Assembly (NCBI RefSeq): GCF_009687885.1
Contig: NZ_BLAF01000025.1
Span: forward strand, 1-55,080
From: Acrocarpospora pleiomorpha
GTDB lineage: Bacteria > Actinomycetota > Actinomycetes > Streptosporangiales > Streptosporangiaceae
Reading direction: 5' to 3'
Length of the DNA: 55,080 nucleotides
Numbering within the stretch: position 1 is the stretch's first letter; every line of letters starts with the position of its first letter. The translations under genes were made by a program, and so were the position numbers. This document shows positions 14,808 to 21,472 of this stretch, one piece after another. Under the pieces are notes generated by a model, which did no database searches, was not told the origin of the DNA, and worked only from the letters and a program-made list of their open reading frames with translations.

Positions 14808-16778
14808 GTGTCTGCCGCCCTCGAAATTCACCTCACCCTCGCCGGAGCCGAGCGTGCGGTGGCGGCGGGGACGACGTATGGCGAGCTGCTCGAAGCCGAC
14901 GGGCGAACGGTGATCGCCGCGCGGGCCGGGGGCGAGCTGAAGGACCTCGCGGCCGTCGTCGCCGACGGGGACGACGTCGAGCCGGTCGCCATCGACAGCG
15001 CCGACGGGCGGGCGATCCTGCGGCACTCCACCGCGCACGTGATGGCGCAGGCCGTGCAGGAGCTCTTTCCCGAGGCGAAGCTGGGGATCGGGCCGCCCGT
15101 GGAGAACGGGTTCTACTACGACTTCGACGTCAAGGAGCCGTTCACGCCGGATGATCTCAAGCGCGTCGAGAAGCGCATGCGGGAGATCGTCAAGCAGGGG
15201 CAGCGTTTCGCGCGGCGGCCGGTGTCGGACGCGGCGGCGCGGGAGGAGCTGGCGGCGGAGCCGTACAAGCTTGAGCTGATCGGGCTGAAGGGTGGCGCGT
15301 CCGGGGAGGACGGGGCGAATGTCGAGGTGGGCGGCGGGGAGCTGACCATCTACGACAACCTGGACGCCAAGACCGGGGAGCTGTGCTGGAAGGATCTCTG
15401 CCGGGGGCCGCATCTGCCGACGACCCGGGTGATTCCGGCGTTCAAGTTGATGCGGTCGGGGGGTGCGTACTGGCGGGGGAGTGAGAAGAACCCGCAGTTG
15501 CAGCGGATCTACGGGACGGCGTGGGAGTCGCGCGAGAAGCAGGACGAATACCTGGAGTTCCTGGCTGAGGCGGAGAAGCGGGATCACCGCAAGCTGGGGG
15601 CGGAGCTGGATCTGTTCTCCTTCCCTGATGAGTTGGGGTCTGGGCTGCCGGTCTTTCACCCGAAGGGGGGGACGATCCGGCGGGTTATGGAGGATTACTC
15701 GCGGCGCAAGCACGAGGAGGCGGGGTACTCGTTCGTCAATACGCCGCATATCACGAAGGACAATCTGTACAAGACTTCTGGGCATCTGGAGTGGTACGCG
15801 GACGGGATGTTCCCGCCCATGGAGCTCGAAGGCGCCAAGTACTACCTCAAGCCGATGAACTGCCCGATGCACAACCTGATCTTCCGGGCGCGCGGGCGGT
15901 CCTATCGGGAACTGCCGTTGCGGACGTTCGAGTTCGGGACCGTGTATCGGTATGAGAAGTCCGGGGTGGTGCACGGGCTGACCCGGGTGCGGGGGCTCAC
16001 GCAGGACGACGCGCACATCTACTGCACGCGTGACCAGATGCGCGACGAGCTGAAGTCGCTGCTGCGTTTCGTGCTCGATCTGCTGCGTGATTATGGTCTT
16101 AACGACTTCTACCTGGAGCTTTCGACCAAGGATCCGGTCAAGTTCGTCGGGACTGATGAGGATTGGGCGGAGGCCACGGAGACGCTTCGCGAGGTCGCAG
16201 AATCCGAGAAGCTGGAGCTTGTGCTCGATCCCGGTGGCGCGGCCTTCTACGGGCCGAAGATCTCCGTGCAGGCGCGGGACGCGATCGGGCGGACCTGGCA
16301 GATGTCGACCATCCAGCTCGACTTCAACCTGCCGGAGAGGTTCGACCTGGAGTATTCCGCCGCGGACGGGACCCGGCAGCGGCCGGTCATGATCCACCGC
16401 GCGTTGTTCGGGTCGATCGAGCGGTTCTTTGGGGTGTTGACCGAGCATTACGCGGGGGCTTTCCCGGCTTGGCTCGCGCCGGTGCAGGTGATCGGGATTC
16501 CGATCGCGGACGCGCACGCGCCGTATCTGCTGGAGGTGGCGGAGCGGTTGAAGGCGAAGGGCATCCGGGTCGAGGTGGACGCTTCCGCGGACCGCATGCA
16601 GAAGAAGATCCGCAACGCGCAGAAGTCGAAGGTGCCTTACATGCTGCTGGCGGGGGATGAGGACATCGCCGCCGGGGCGGTTTCGTTCCGGTACCGCAGC
16701 GGCGAGCAGAAGAACGGCGTCCCCATCGAGGACGCGATCGCGGAAATCGTCGACACGGTGGAACGCCGCCTGGTTTAG
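14808..16778 (+). CDS. thrS: Threonyl-tRNA synthetase
   Basis: A 656-aa class II aminoacyl-tRNA synthetase that charges tRNA-Thr. Domains in order: TGS (about 1-60), editing domain with HSTAHVMAQAV and a KDLCRGPHLPTT zinc/editing stretch, catalytic core (GLPVFHPKGGTIRRVMEDY, LKPMNCPMHNLIFR, class II motif 2 around FEFGTVYRYE, motif 3 PVMIHRALFGSIERFFGVL), and a C-terminal anticodon-binding domain (IRVEVDASADRMQKKIRNAQ). Length is normal. GTG at 14808 follows AAGGAG. A possible -10 TAGAGT sits at 14762-14767. In many actinomycetes thrS is followed directly by a HIT gene; here about 3.2 kb of accessory DNA lies between them. Confidence 0.96.
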   Translation: MSAALEIHLTLAGAERAVAAGTTYGELLEADGRTVIAARAGGELKDLAAVVADGDDVEPVAIDSADGRAILRHSTAHVMAQAVQELFPEAKLGIGPPVENGFYYDFDVKEPFTPDDLKRVEKRMREIVKQGQRFARRPVSDAAAREELAAEPYKLELIGLKGGASGEDGANVEVGGGELTIYDNLDAKTGELCWKDLCRGPHLPTTRVIPAFKLMRSGGAYWRGSEKNPQLQRIYGTAWESREKQDEYLEFLAEAEKRDHRKLGAELDLFSFPDELGSGLPVFHPKGGTIRRVMEDYSRRKHEEAGYSFVNTPHITKDNLYKTSGHLEWYADGMFPPMELEGAKYYLKPMNCPMHNLIFRARGRSYRELPLRTFEFGTVYRYEKSGVVHGLTRVRGLTQDDAHIYCTRDQMRDELKSLLRFVLDLLRDYGLNDFYLELSTKDPVKFVGTDEDWAEATETLREVAESEKLELVLDPGGAAFYGPKISVQARDAIGRTWQMSTIQLDFNLPERFDLEYSAADGTRQRPVMIHRALFGSIERFFGVLTEHYAGAFPAWLAPVQVIGIPIADAHAPYLLEVAERLKAKGIRVEVDASADRMQKKIRNAQKSKVPYMLLAGDEDIAAGAVSFRYRSGEQKNGVPIEDAIAEIVDTVERRLV

Positions 16779-16969
16779 GGGTTCGGTCGGGTACGGCTTC
16801 CGGCGTGGTGTTCAGTCGGTCCGGCTTTTCGGACGGACTTCTGGTCGAACAGGGCTTCTCGGATATCCGGGAAGCCACCGCGTCGGCGGGCACGGGCGGA
16901 GCCCGAGGGGAAGTAATCCAGCCTGCCCGGACAACCACATCGCCGCCCGGGCACCTCAGACAGGAGCCG

Positions 16970-17296
16970 CTACTCCAGGTACCCCATGAACCCGCACAGG
17001 GCGTCCACGTTGTCGGGGATGGCGGTGATAAGGCCGGTGGGGTGCAGCACGAGAGCCGCGTTGTTGTAGGTGTTGGAGTTGTAGGAGTAGAACCAGAACG
17101 GCCCGTTAAGCCAGTTCGACGAGATGATCGACGAAATCCACGCGTCAGTGAGATTCATCGGCAAAGCCGGATAGTTTTTGATCTGGGCGAAGGCGTCCTG
17201 ACGGGACAGCCTGGGAGTAAGAAATATGAGAACTCGGCCACTCGTGGCCGCCCCATCACCCTGGATGATCTTCGTCTGCTCGTCCTGCATTGTCAT
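16970..17296 (-). CDS. Small protein of unknown family, 108 aa
   Basis: Starts MTMQDEQTKIIQGDGAATSG and continues with FLTPRLSRQDAFAQIKNYPA, SSNWLNGPFWFYSYNSNTYN and HPTGLITAIPDNVDALCGFM. The composition is natural: aromatic and Asn-rich, with lower GC than its neighbours. That suggests a real and perhaps transferred gene. ATG 17296 has AGGGGA seven bases upstream; an in-frame start at 17338 is less likely. No signal peptide or known motif is seen. It lies on the minus strand after thrS, with inverted repeats in its upstream region. I do not recognise it. Confidence 0.55.
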   Translation of the reverse strand: MTMQDEQTKIIQGDGAATSGRVLIFLTPRLSRQDAFAQIKNYPALPMNLTDAWISSIISSNWLNGPFWFYSYNSNTYNNAALVLHPTGLITAIPDNVDALCGFMGYLE

Positions 17297-17352
17297 TGCG
17301 ACATCCCCTGTTTCCCCGCTGGAGCGCACACCTTGCACACCCCCAAAACTTC

Positions 17353-17391
17353 GGAATGTAGCATTCCCGCTACTTATCGTGACAAACGATA
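17353..17391. promoter_or_regulatory. Cluster of short inverted repeats upstream of the small unknown gene
   Basis: Perfect small palindromes lie in a locally AT-rich stretch: 17353-17358 with 17362-17367 (loop TAG), an overlapping alternative 17358-17362 with 17369-17373, and 17375-17380 with 17386-17391 (loop of 5). On the minus strand they lie 57-95 bp before the ATG, where promoter or operator sites would be expected. Confidence 0.35.
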
Positions 17392-17517
17392 GCAGGTCAC
17401 CCCAAGTCGCAGCAGGTGATCGGGGCGCAGACTCGGTTTCGGTCGGGACAGTCGGGGATGAATCCGGCGTTCGCGATAACGCTGGGTGACGCGTTTCCCC
17501 AGATCGGCGTGCTCGGT

Positions 17518-17553
17518 AAGGTACGGCTCCCGATCAGCCAGGAGCCGTACCTT
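17518..17553. terminator. Hairpin terminator after the Asp23/Gls24 gene
   Basis: A perfect 13-bp stem (17518-17530 with 17541-17553) and a 10-base loop, 9 bp beyond the stop at 17563 on the minus strand. The arms end in AA/TT, but there is no long T run. Confidence 0.7.
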
Positions 17554-17562
17554 CTTGTGAGA

Positions 17563-18066
17563 TCAGGCGGGCTCGGGTTCGGTTTCCTCGCCGGGGAGGC
17601 GCACGTCGTCGACGGTGACGTTGACCTCGACGACCTCCATGCCGAGCATCTGGGCAACCGACGTCGCCACGTTCGACTGGACTTCGGCGGCCACCTCCAT
17701 GACCACATGACCGTAGATGATCACGATCGTGATGTCGATGGCGACCAGGCCGTCCTGGATTTCGGCCTTGACGCCCTGGTTGGCGCGCTTGGAGCCGAAG
17801 CCGATGCGGTCGCGGACCGATTCGAAGGCGCGCTCGAAGTCGCCGCCCAGATCGGCCACGCCCGGGACCTGGAGGGCGGCCAGAGCGGTGACCTTCTCCA
17901 CCACCTCGTCCGCGACGGTGATCTTCCCCTTGAGCCCGGACACCGAGATGGCGTCGACGTGCGCGGCTCCCTCGGCGGCTGGCGCTTCCTCGGCGGCTGG
18001 CGCTTCCTCGGCCGGTTCGTCGATGACGGATCCGGCGGTCTCCTCGTAGGACACGATTTCGGTCAT
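17563..18066 (-). CDS. Asp23/Gls24 family envelope stress response protein
   Basis: A 167-aa protein. An acidic Ala/Glu repeat tail (EEAPAAEEAPAAEG, about residues 18-35) leads into the Asp23 domain: ISVSGLKGKITVADEVVEKV, AALQVPGVADLGG, then VKAEIQDGLVAIDITIVIIY and VTVDDVRLPGEE. Asp23 proteins are cytosolic, alkaline- or envelope-stress-linked proteins that can be anchored at the membrane by small partners; none of those partners is adjacent here. ATG 18066 has GGGAGA upstream. It starts only 28 bp after the iscB stop on the same strand, leaving almost no room for its own promoter. Confidence 0.85.
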   Translation of the reverse strand: MTEIVSYEETAGSVIDEPAEEAPAAEEAPAAEGAAHVDAISVSGLKGKITVADEVVEKVTALAALQVPGVADLGGDFERAFESVRDRIGFGSKRANQGVKAEIQDGLVAIDITIVIIYGHVVMEVAAEVQSNVATSVAQMLGMEVVEVNVTVDDVRLPGEETEPEPA

Positions 18067-18093
18067 CAAATTCTCCCGTGGATACTCTGGCGT

Positions 18094-19707
18094 TCACGCT
18101 GCGGCGGCAGCGGGAGTGGGAAGACCATCTGAGGCCCGCGCGTACCCTGAGCTGGTTTCAACGGTGCTCTCCTTGGTCGTGGTGTAGCCGTAGCCGTCCG
18201 CTCGTTGGAGCAGTCGGACGTGGCGGTGATTGATGCCCTGCACGGTGCCGTGAACGGTGGTGATGTTGAAGCGGCCAGTGGAGCGAACCGCGACCCGGCC
18301 CGTGTGGACCCCGGCGTTCTTGCCTTTCGGTACGTTGGCCCGGACCAGGTCACCGGTGACGAAGCCGCGAACCTGTTTGATCCTGGGCAGTCGTAGGCGG
18401 GGGAAGCCGTAGGCGTCGGTGCGGGTCCGGCAGTACCTGCCGCGCCCGGTGGCCTTGACCAGGAGGACCTGTGAGGGCCAGCCGGTCACGGTGTCGAGTT
18501 CGCCGACGTGGAGTGCGTCCAGAGTGTGGGATTTCGGCGCGCCGGTGCGGGAGCGGTTCCATTTGGTGCGCCCGCCCGAACCGGTGACCACGGGCAGCCC
18601 GGTCGCCTCCAACGCCCGCCACAACGCCCAGCGGGTCGCGTTGACCGCTGCCGCATCGCGAAGCGGGAGCTTGGCTTTCTTCACGACCCGAGCCAGGAGC
18701 GCGGGTCTGTCTTGCAGGAACTCCTCCACCGGAGTGGCGTTCTTGGCCCGGTTGCACCGTCGGCACGCCAACGTGAGATTACTGACCCAATCGGAACCGC
18801 CACGGACGCGGGGGTGGAGATGGTCGACCTGCAGCGGCAGGTTCTCCCTCCCGCAGTACACGCAGGCGCGACCCCATTTCTCCAGCAGGTATTGGCGGAC
18901 CTCATAGCCCGCCAGAGTGCCCTGCTGATATTCCACGCCATCCAACGGCCTGCCCGCGCTCAGGGCGTGGGTGTCGAAGGACACCCGTTCGAAATGGATC
19001 ACGCGGACCGGAGCCCACCGGGTCAGGCGGGACACCCACGACATGGTGGTGTCGACCCGGTGCCGCAGCGACGGGGCGAGCCACCCCTTCGGCTTGGCGC
19101 GGTTGGCGAAACGCGGGGCGCGGTAACGCAGGTTCGCGCTGCGCCGCCGACGCCGGTAGTTCGCACGAGAGGCCAGTCTGTCGCGGATCAGTCCGCCCCG
19201 GTGATCAAGCCGGACGCTGTACTTCCCGGTACGGGTGGCGCCATCGCCGGTGAACACCGCGATCCCGGTGTGCTTGGAGCCGGGGTCGATTCCCACCTGC
19301 ACTCCTTGAACAGTGGATTCGGCGATGATGCGATCTTTGAGCCGGATCACGAACGGGGTGTGGCGGGCCACCACGGCCCGGCCGGAGTCCAGGAGTCGCC
19401 TGGCTCGGGCTGGGCTGGTGGGCTGAACTGGTGTTCCATGCTTGTCCAGGACGAACACCACGGGGGCGTTACCGCCCCGATCTCCCGCGACGGGTGAACC
19501 CGCCTTGGGGTGACGCCGAACAGCCGGTGCCGACTGCCCGATCTCCCCTCGACCGTGTTGAACACCAGGTGCCACCGAGTAATCGGCGACGTCCGAGCCC
19601 CGTTCCGTGCTCACCCCGTGAGCGTTTTCTGCGGGCGCGGATTCCAGAGCAGCGGACTGAGGAAGCATCCACTGGCGGGTCTGCGATCTTGTGTTCAACG
19701 AAGCCAT
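18094..19707 (-). CDS. iscB: IscB RNA-guided endonuclease (RuvC-HNH, Cas9 ancestor family)
   Basis: A 537-aa protein with every IscB landmark in order: PLMP-like start VFVLDKHGTPVQP (about 84-96), RuvC-I VGIDPGSKHTGIAV (Asp141), arginine-rich bridge helix YRRRRRSANLRYRAPRFANR, RuvC-II VIHFERVSF (Glu240), HNH with Cys282/Cys285, QVDHLHP (Asp295/His296) and ACRRCNRAKN, RuvC-III SHTLDALHVG (Asp397), and a C-terminal RNA/target-interaction part (RGFVTGDLVRA, GRFNI). All catalytic residues are present. ATG 19707 has GGAGGT eight bases upstream. About 80 residues precede the PLMP domain, longer than compact IscBs. Family members cut DNA opposite a guide carried by an omega RNA encoded directly upstream. 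No TnpA transposase is present nearby. Confidence 0.93.
   Translation of the reverse strand: MASLNTRSQTRQWMLPQSAALESAPAENAHGVSTERGSDVADYSVAPGVQHGRGEIGQSAPAVRRHPKAGSPVAGDRGGNAPVVFVLDKHGTPVQPTSPARARRLLDSGRAVVARHTPFVIRLKDRIIAESTVQGVQVGIDPGSKHTGIAVFTGDGATRTGKYSVRLDHRGGLIRDRLASRANYRRRRRSANLRYRAPRFANRAKPKGWLAPSLRHRVDTTMSWVSRLTRWAPVRVIHFERVSFDTHALSAGRPLDGVEYQQGTLAGYEVRQYLLEKWGRACVYCGRENLPLQVDHLHPRVRGGSDWVSNLTLACRRCNRAKNATPVEEFLQDRPALLARVVKKAKLPLRDAAAVNATRWALWRALEATGLPVVTGSGGRTKWNRSRTGAPKSHTLDALHVGELDTVTGWPSQVLLVKATGRGRYCRTRTDAYGFPRLRLPRIKQVRGFVTGDLVRANVPKGKNAGVHTGRVAVRSTGRFNITTVHGTVQGINHRHVRLLQRADGYGYTTTKESTVETSSGYARASDGLPTPAAAAA
18097..18112. repeat. Perfect hairpin at the iscB 3' end, possible element end
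   Basis: CGCTGC and GCAGCG arms with a 4-base loop, ending 1 bp short of the iscB stop codon and 31 bp before the next gene. IS200/IS605 ends carry subterminal hairpins at such places, but the GC-rich Ala codons here could form it by chance. Confidence 0.35.
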
Positions 19708-19960
19708 CTGGCTGCACCTCCAATGGTGATGGCTGGTCTGGTCAACGTGGAGCCAGTCGATACAGCAAGAGCCGCATCTCAAGCTTCGGCCTTCAAGCCG
19801 GGGTCGTTGACGTGGATCATCTCCTCGTGAGTCAGGCTGGAATTCTGCCGGAAGATCAGGAGCTTTGTCCGCCGATAGGCTGCACGTGCCGGTCGAGGTT
19901 CCAGAGGGCTGTCCGTACTCTTCGGTGAACGTTGTCCCAACCGGGCACGGATCGCTGACA
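19708..19960 (-). ncRNA. Predicted omega RNA (HEARO-type) of IscB; boundaries approximate
   Basis: The family encodes its guide-bearing RNA immediately 5' of the protein, known as HEARO (HNH endonuclease-associated RNA and ORF) before IscB was understood. Here about 250 nt lie between the IscB start and the HIT promoter with no convincing gene. They contain structure: a 7-bp closing stem (19741-19747 with 19805-19811) enclosing small hairpins, and a 5-bp pair closing 19819-19862. The guide should be the sequence just outside the element's far end, around 19960-19995. The boundary and fold are inference. Confidence 0.6.
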
Positions 19961-19994
19961 TTGGGGGGCCGCCCGTCCGAGTACGGCCGGGTCA

Positions 19995-20000
19995 TATGCT
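19995..20000 (+). promoter_or_regulatory. Putative -10 (TATGCT) of a leaderless HIT gene
   Basis: The TANNNT hexamer lies seven bases before ATG 20008, with no ribosome site between. This is the likely region matched by the omega RNA guide. Confidence 0.45.
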
Positions 20001-20007
20001 GACCGAT

Positions 20008-20553
20008 ATGACAGATGACCCGGGGCTGCCGGAGGGGGCGGGCGTACCTGACGCTTTCGGACGACTCTGGACCCCCCACCGGATGGCGTACATCAAGGGC
20101 GAGAACAAGCCGTCCGGAACCGGCGCCGACGACGGTTGCCCGTTCTGCGAGATCCCGAAGCATGACGACGCGGACGGCTTGATCATCGCCCGCGGGTCGG
20201 TGGTATACGCGCTAATGAACCTTTATCCCTATAACTCCGGCCATTTGATGATTTGCCCGTACCGGCATGTCGCGGACTACACCGACCTGGACGACGCCGA
20301 AGTGGCCGAACTAGGAGATTTCACCAAGCGTGCCTTAAGCGCACTCCGGAAAGCCAGCGGCGCGCAAGGATTCAACGTGGGAATGAACCTCGGACTTGTG
20401 GCCGGAGCCGGGATCGCCGCGCATCTGCACCAGCACATCGTCCCGCGCTGGGGCGGCGACACCAACTTCATGCCGGTGATCGGCCAGACCAAGGTCCTCC
20501 CACAACTTCTCCGCGACACCCGCCAACTCCTCGCCGACGCCTGGCCCACCTGA
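20008..20553 (+). CDS. HIT family nucleotide-binding protein
   Basis: A 181-aa protein with the HIT signature HLHQHIVPRW (about residue 140) and a CPFCEI zinc-type CxxC near residue 45, as in actinobacterial AP4A phosphorylase-like HIT proteins. LMICPYRHVADYTDL and GFNVGMNLGLVAGAGIAAHL complete the fold. It should hydrolyse or phosphorolyse a nucleotide such as a dinucleoside polyphosphate. ATG 20008 is preferred because TATGCT sits at the leaderless distance; ATG 19996 (four residues earlier) is the alternative. It normally follows thrS directly in actinomycetes, and the intervening genes here, including iscB, break that link. Confidence 0.88.
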   Translation: MTDDPGLPEGAGVPDAFGRLWTPHRMAYIKGENKPSGTGADDGCPFCEIPKHDDADGLIIARGSVVYALMNLYPYNSGHLMICPYRHVADYTDLDDAEVAELGDFTKRALSALRKASGAQGFNVGMNLGLVAGAGIAAHLHQHIVPRWGGDTNFMPVIGQTKVLPQLLRDTRQLLADAWPT

Positions 20554-20560
20554 GCCCGGC

Positions 20561-20577
20561 ACTCGGCGCAGCCGAGT
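20561..20577 (+). terminator. Hairpin after the HIT gene
   Basis: A perfect 7-bp stem (ACTCGGC/GCCGAGT) with a 3-base loop, 7 bp after the HIT stop. It is flanked by a second outer pairing (20554-20559 with 20582-20587). There is no T run. Confidence 0.5.
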
Positions 20578-20792
20578 CCCACCGGGCGGGTCGGACGTTC
20601 GCCGGCAGGGCCTTTGTCGATCGAATTCTGACTGGGACAGTCGAAGTCTTGGCGGGCGAGCGGCAAGCCCTTGTATTTCGTGTGTTGGTGAATCCGGATC
20701 TGTCCTCGCAAGGCGATTCGGTACGCCCGAACGCCAAGCTTTCCGTGCCGTACGCCTTGCTGCGCCTGGGGCTTTTAGTCCACCTTTGTTCC

Positions 20793-21173
20793 ATGACGGA
20801 GACGATGGTTGGGATTCGCCTCGATCTCGGGGCAGACAGCGACGCCGAGGAGCTCACGAGCGTTGCCAGGCGACTCCGTGACGAACTACGCCAACTGGAT
20901 TTCGAGACCGTCCCGATGCCCACGGTGCCCCCTCCTCCCGGAGCCAAAGGACCGGTGATGGACGTCATCGGCGAGGTATGGGTCAGCGTCGCCGGGTCCG
21001 CCGGCGTGGCGGGACTGCTGGACGTCCTGGCCGCGTGGATCACCCGCGGACGCGGGCGCAGCGTCAAGCTTGAGCTGAACGGCCAGGTCATCGACGCGAC
21101 CGGCCTGTCCCGCCGGGACCAGCGCCGATTGATCGAGGAGTGGATCGCCAGGCAGCGAGAAATCGAAGAATGA
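20793..21173 (+). CDS. EACC1 (effector-associated constant component 1) domain protein
   Basis: A 126-aa protein with the EACC1 pattern: IRLDLGADSDAEELTSVARR, then TVPPPPGAKGPVMDVIGEVW, a Gly/Ala/Val helix (VAGSAGVAGLLDVLAAWITR) and a basic strand with KLELNGQVIDATGLS. EACC1 proteins are small conserved partners in predicted bacterial conflict systems, usually encoded just before a caspase-like or STAND-type effector. That holds here: its stop overlaps the ATG of a caspase-like start that is then cut short. ATG 20793 is used; ATG 20805 is a four-residue-shorter alternative. The mechanism is not known. Confidence 0.72.
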   Translation: MTETMVGIRLDLGADSDAEELTSVARRLRDELRQLDFETVPMPTVPPPPGAKGPVMDVIGEVWVSVAGSAGVAGLLDVLAAWITRGRGRSVKLELNGQVIDATGLSRRDQRRLIEEWIARQREIEE

Positions 21174-21265
21174 GCTCCCACGCCCTGATCGTCGCCGCCG
21201 ACACCTACCGTGACTCCGGCCTGGCCGCGCTCCGCGCGCCGTCGCACGACGCCCGCGAACGGTGA
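21170..21265 (+). pseudogene. Truncated caspase-like (C14) effector, 31-codon remnant
   Basis: ATGA overlap with the EACC1 stop, then MSSHALIVAADTYRDSGLAA and LRAPSHDARER before TGA. This matches the first strand and helix of bacterial caspase-family effectors (ALIVA-x-DTY-x-D-x-GL-x-x-LRAPSHDA). The catalytic His and Cys parts are absent, and the roughly 160 bp that follow show no continuation in any frame. It is read as the stump left by a deletion. Confidence 0.65.
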
Positions 21266-21472
21266 ATCTCGGAGTGCAGACTGTGGTCGTCGCGGCTCTT
21301 GTATTGCTGCGGCATCGTCTTCCTGTCCGGGAACCATGATCCCTCTTAGCGCCCGCCGGTCTGACTCGGTATAACCGCTGGCTGGGGAGGGCCCCAGAAC
21401 GTCAGTGGGGGGCGCTACGCTGCGGTCGTGCTGGGCGGACGGGTGAGCCGTGCCGTGACGGGAGGGGGAAGC

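Larger units (their letters stand above)
18094..19965 (-). mobile_element. IscB locus, solitary IS200/IS605-derived unit without transposase
   Basis: iscB plus its upstream structured region sits between thrS and the HIT gene, which are usually neighbours. No tnpA is visible, so mobility would need a transposase in trans. Ends are approximate: one at or inside the iscB 3' end, the other just before the HIT promoter. Terminal hairpins are only partly identifiable (18097-18112). Confidence 0.5.

Noticed and set aside
18094..19707. Calling the RuvC/HNH protein TnpB, Cas9 or a simple HNH homing nuclease
   Set aside because: TnpB lacks HNH, Cas9 is far larger and no CRISPR array is present. The PLMP-like start, bridge helix and split RuvC around HNH are specific to IscB.
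19708..20163. Extension of the iscB reading frame upstream into the HIT gene
   Set aside because: The frame is open by chance. ATG 19707 has a strong ribosome site, and the extension overlaps the HIT gene and the predicted omega RNA.
21266..21427. A further gene or transposase fragment between the caspase stump and herA
   Set aside because: Only short open frames without ribosome sites or recognisable motifs; described as deletion-scarred intergenic DNA.
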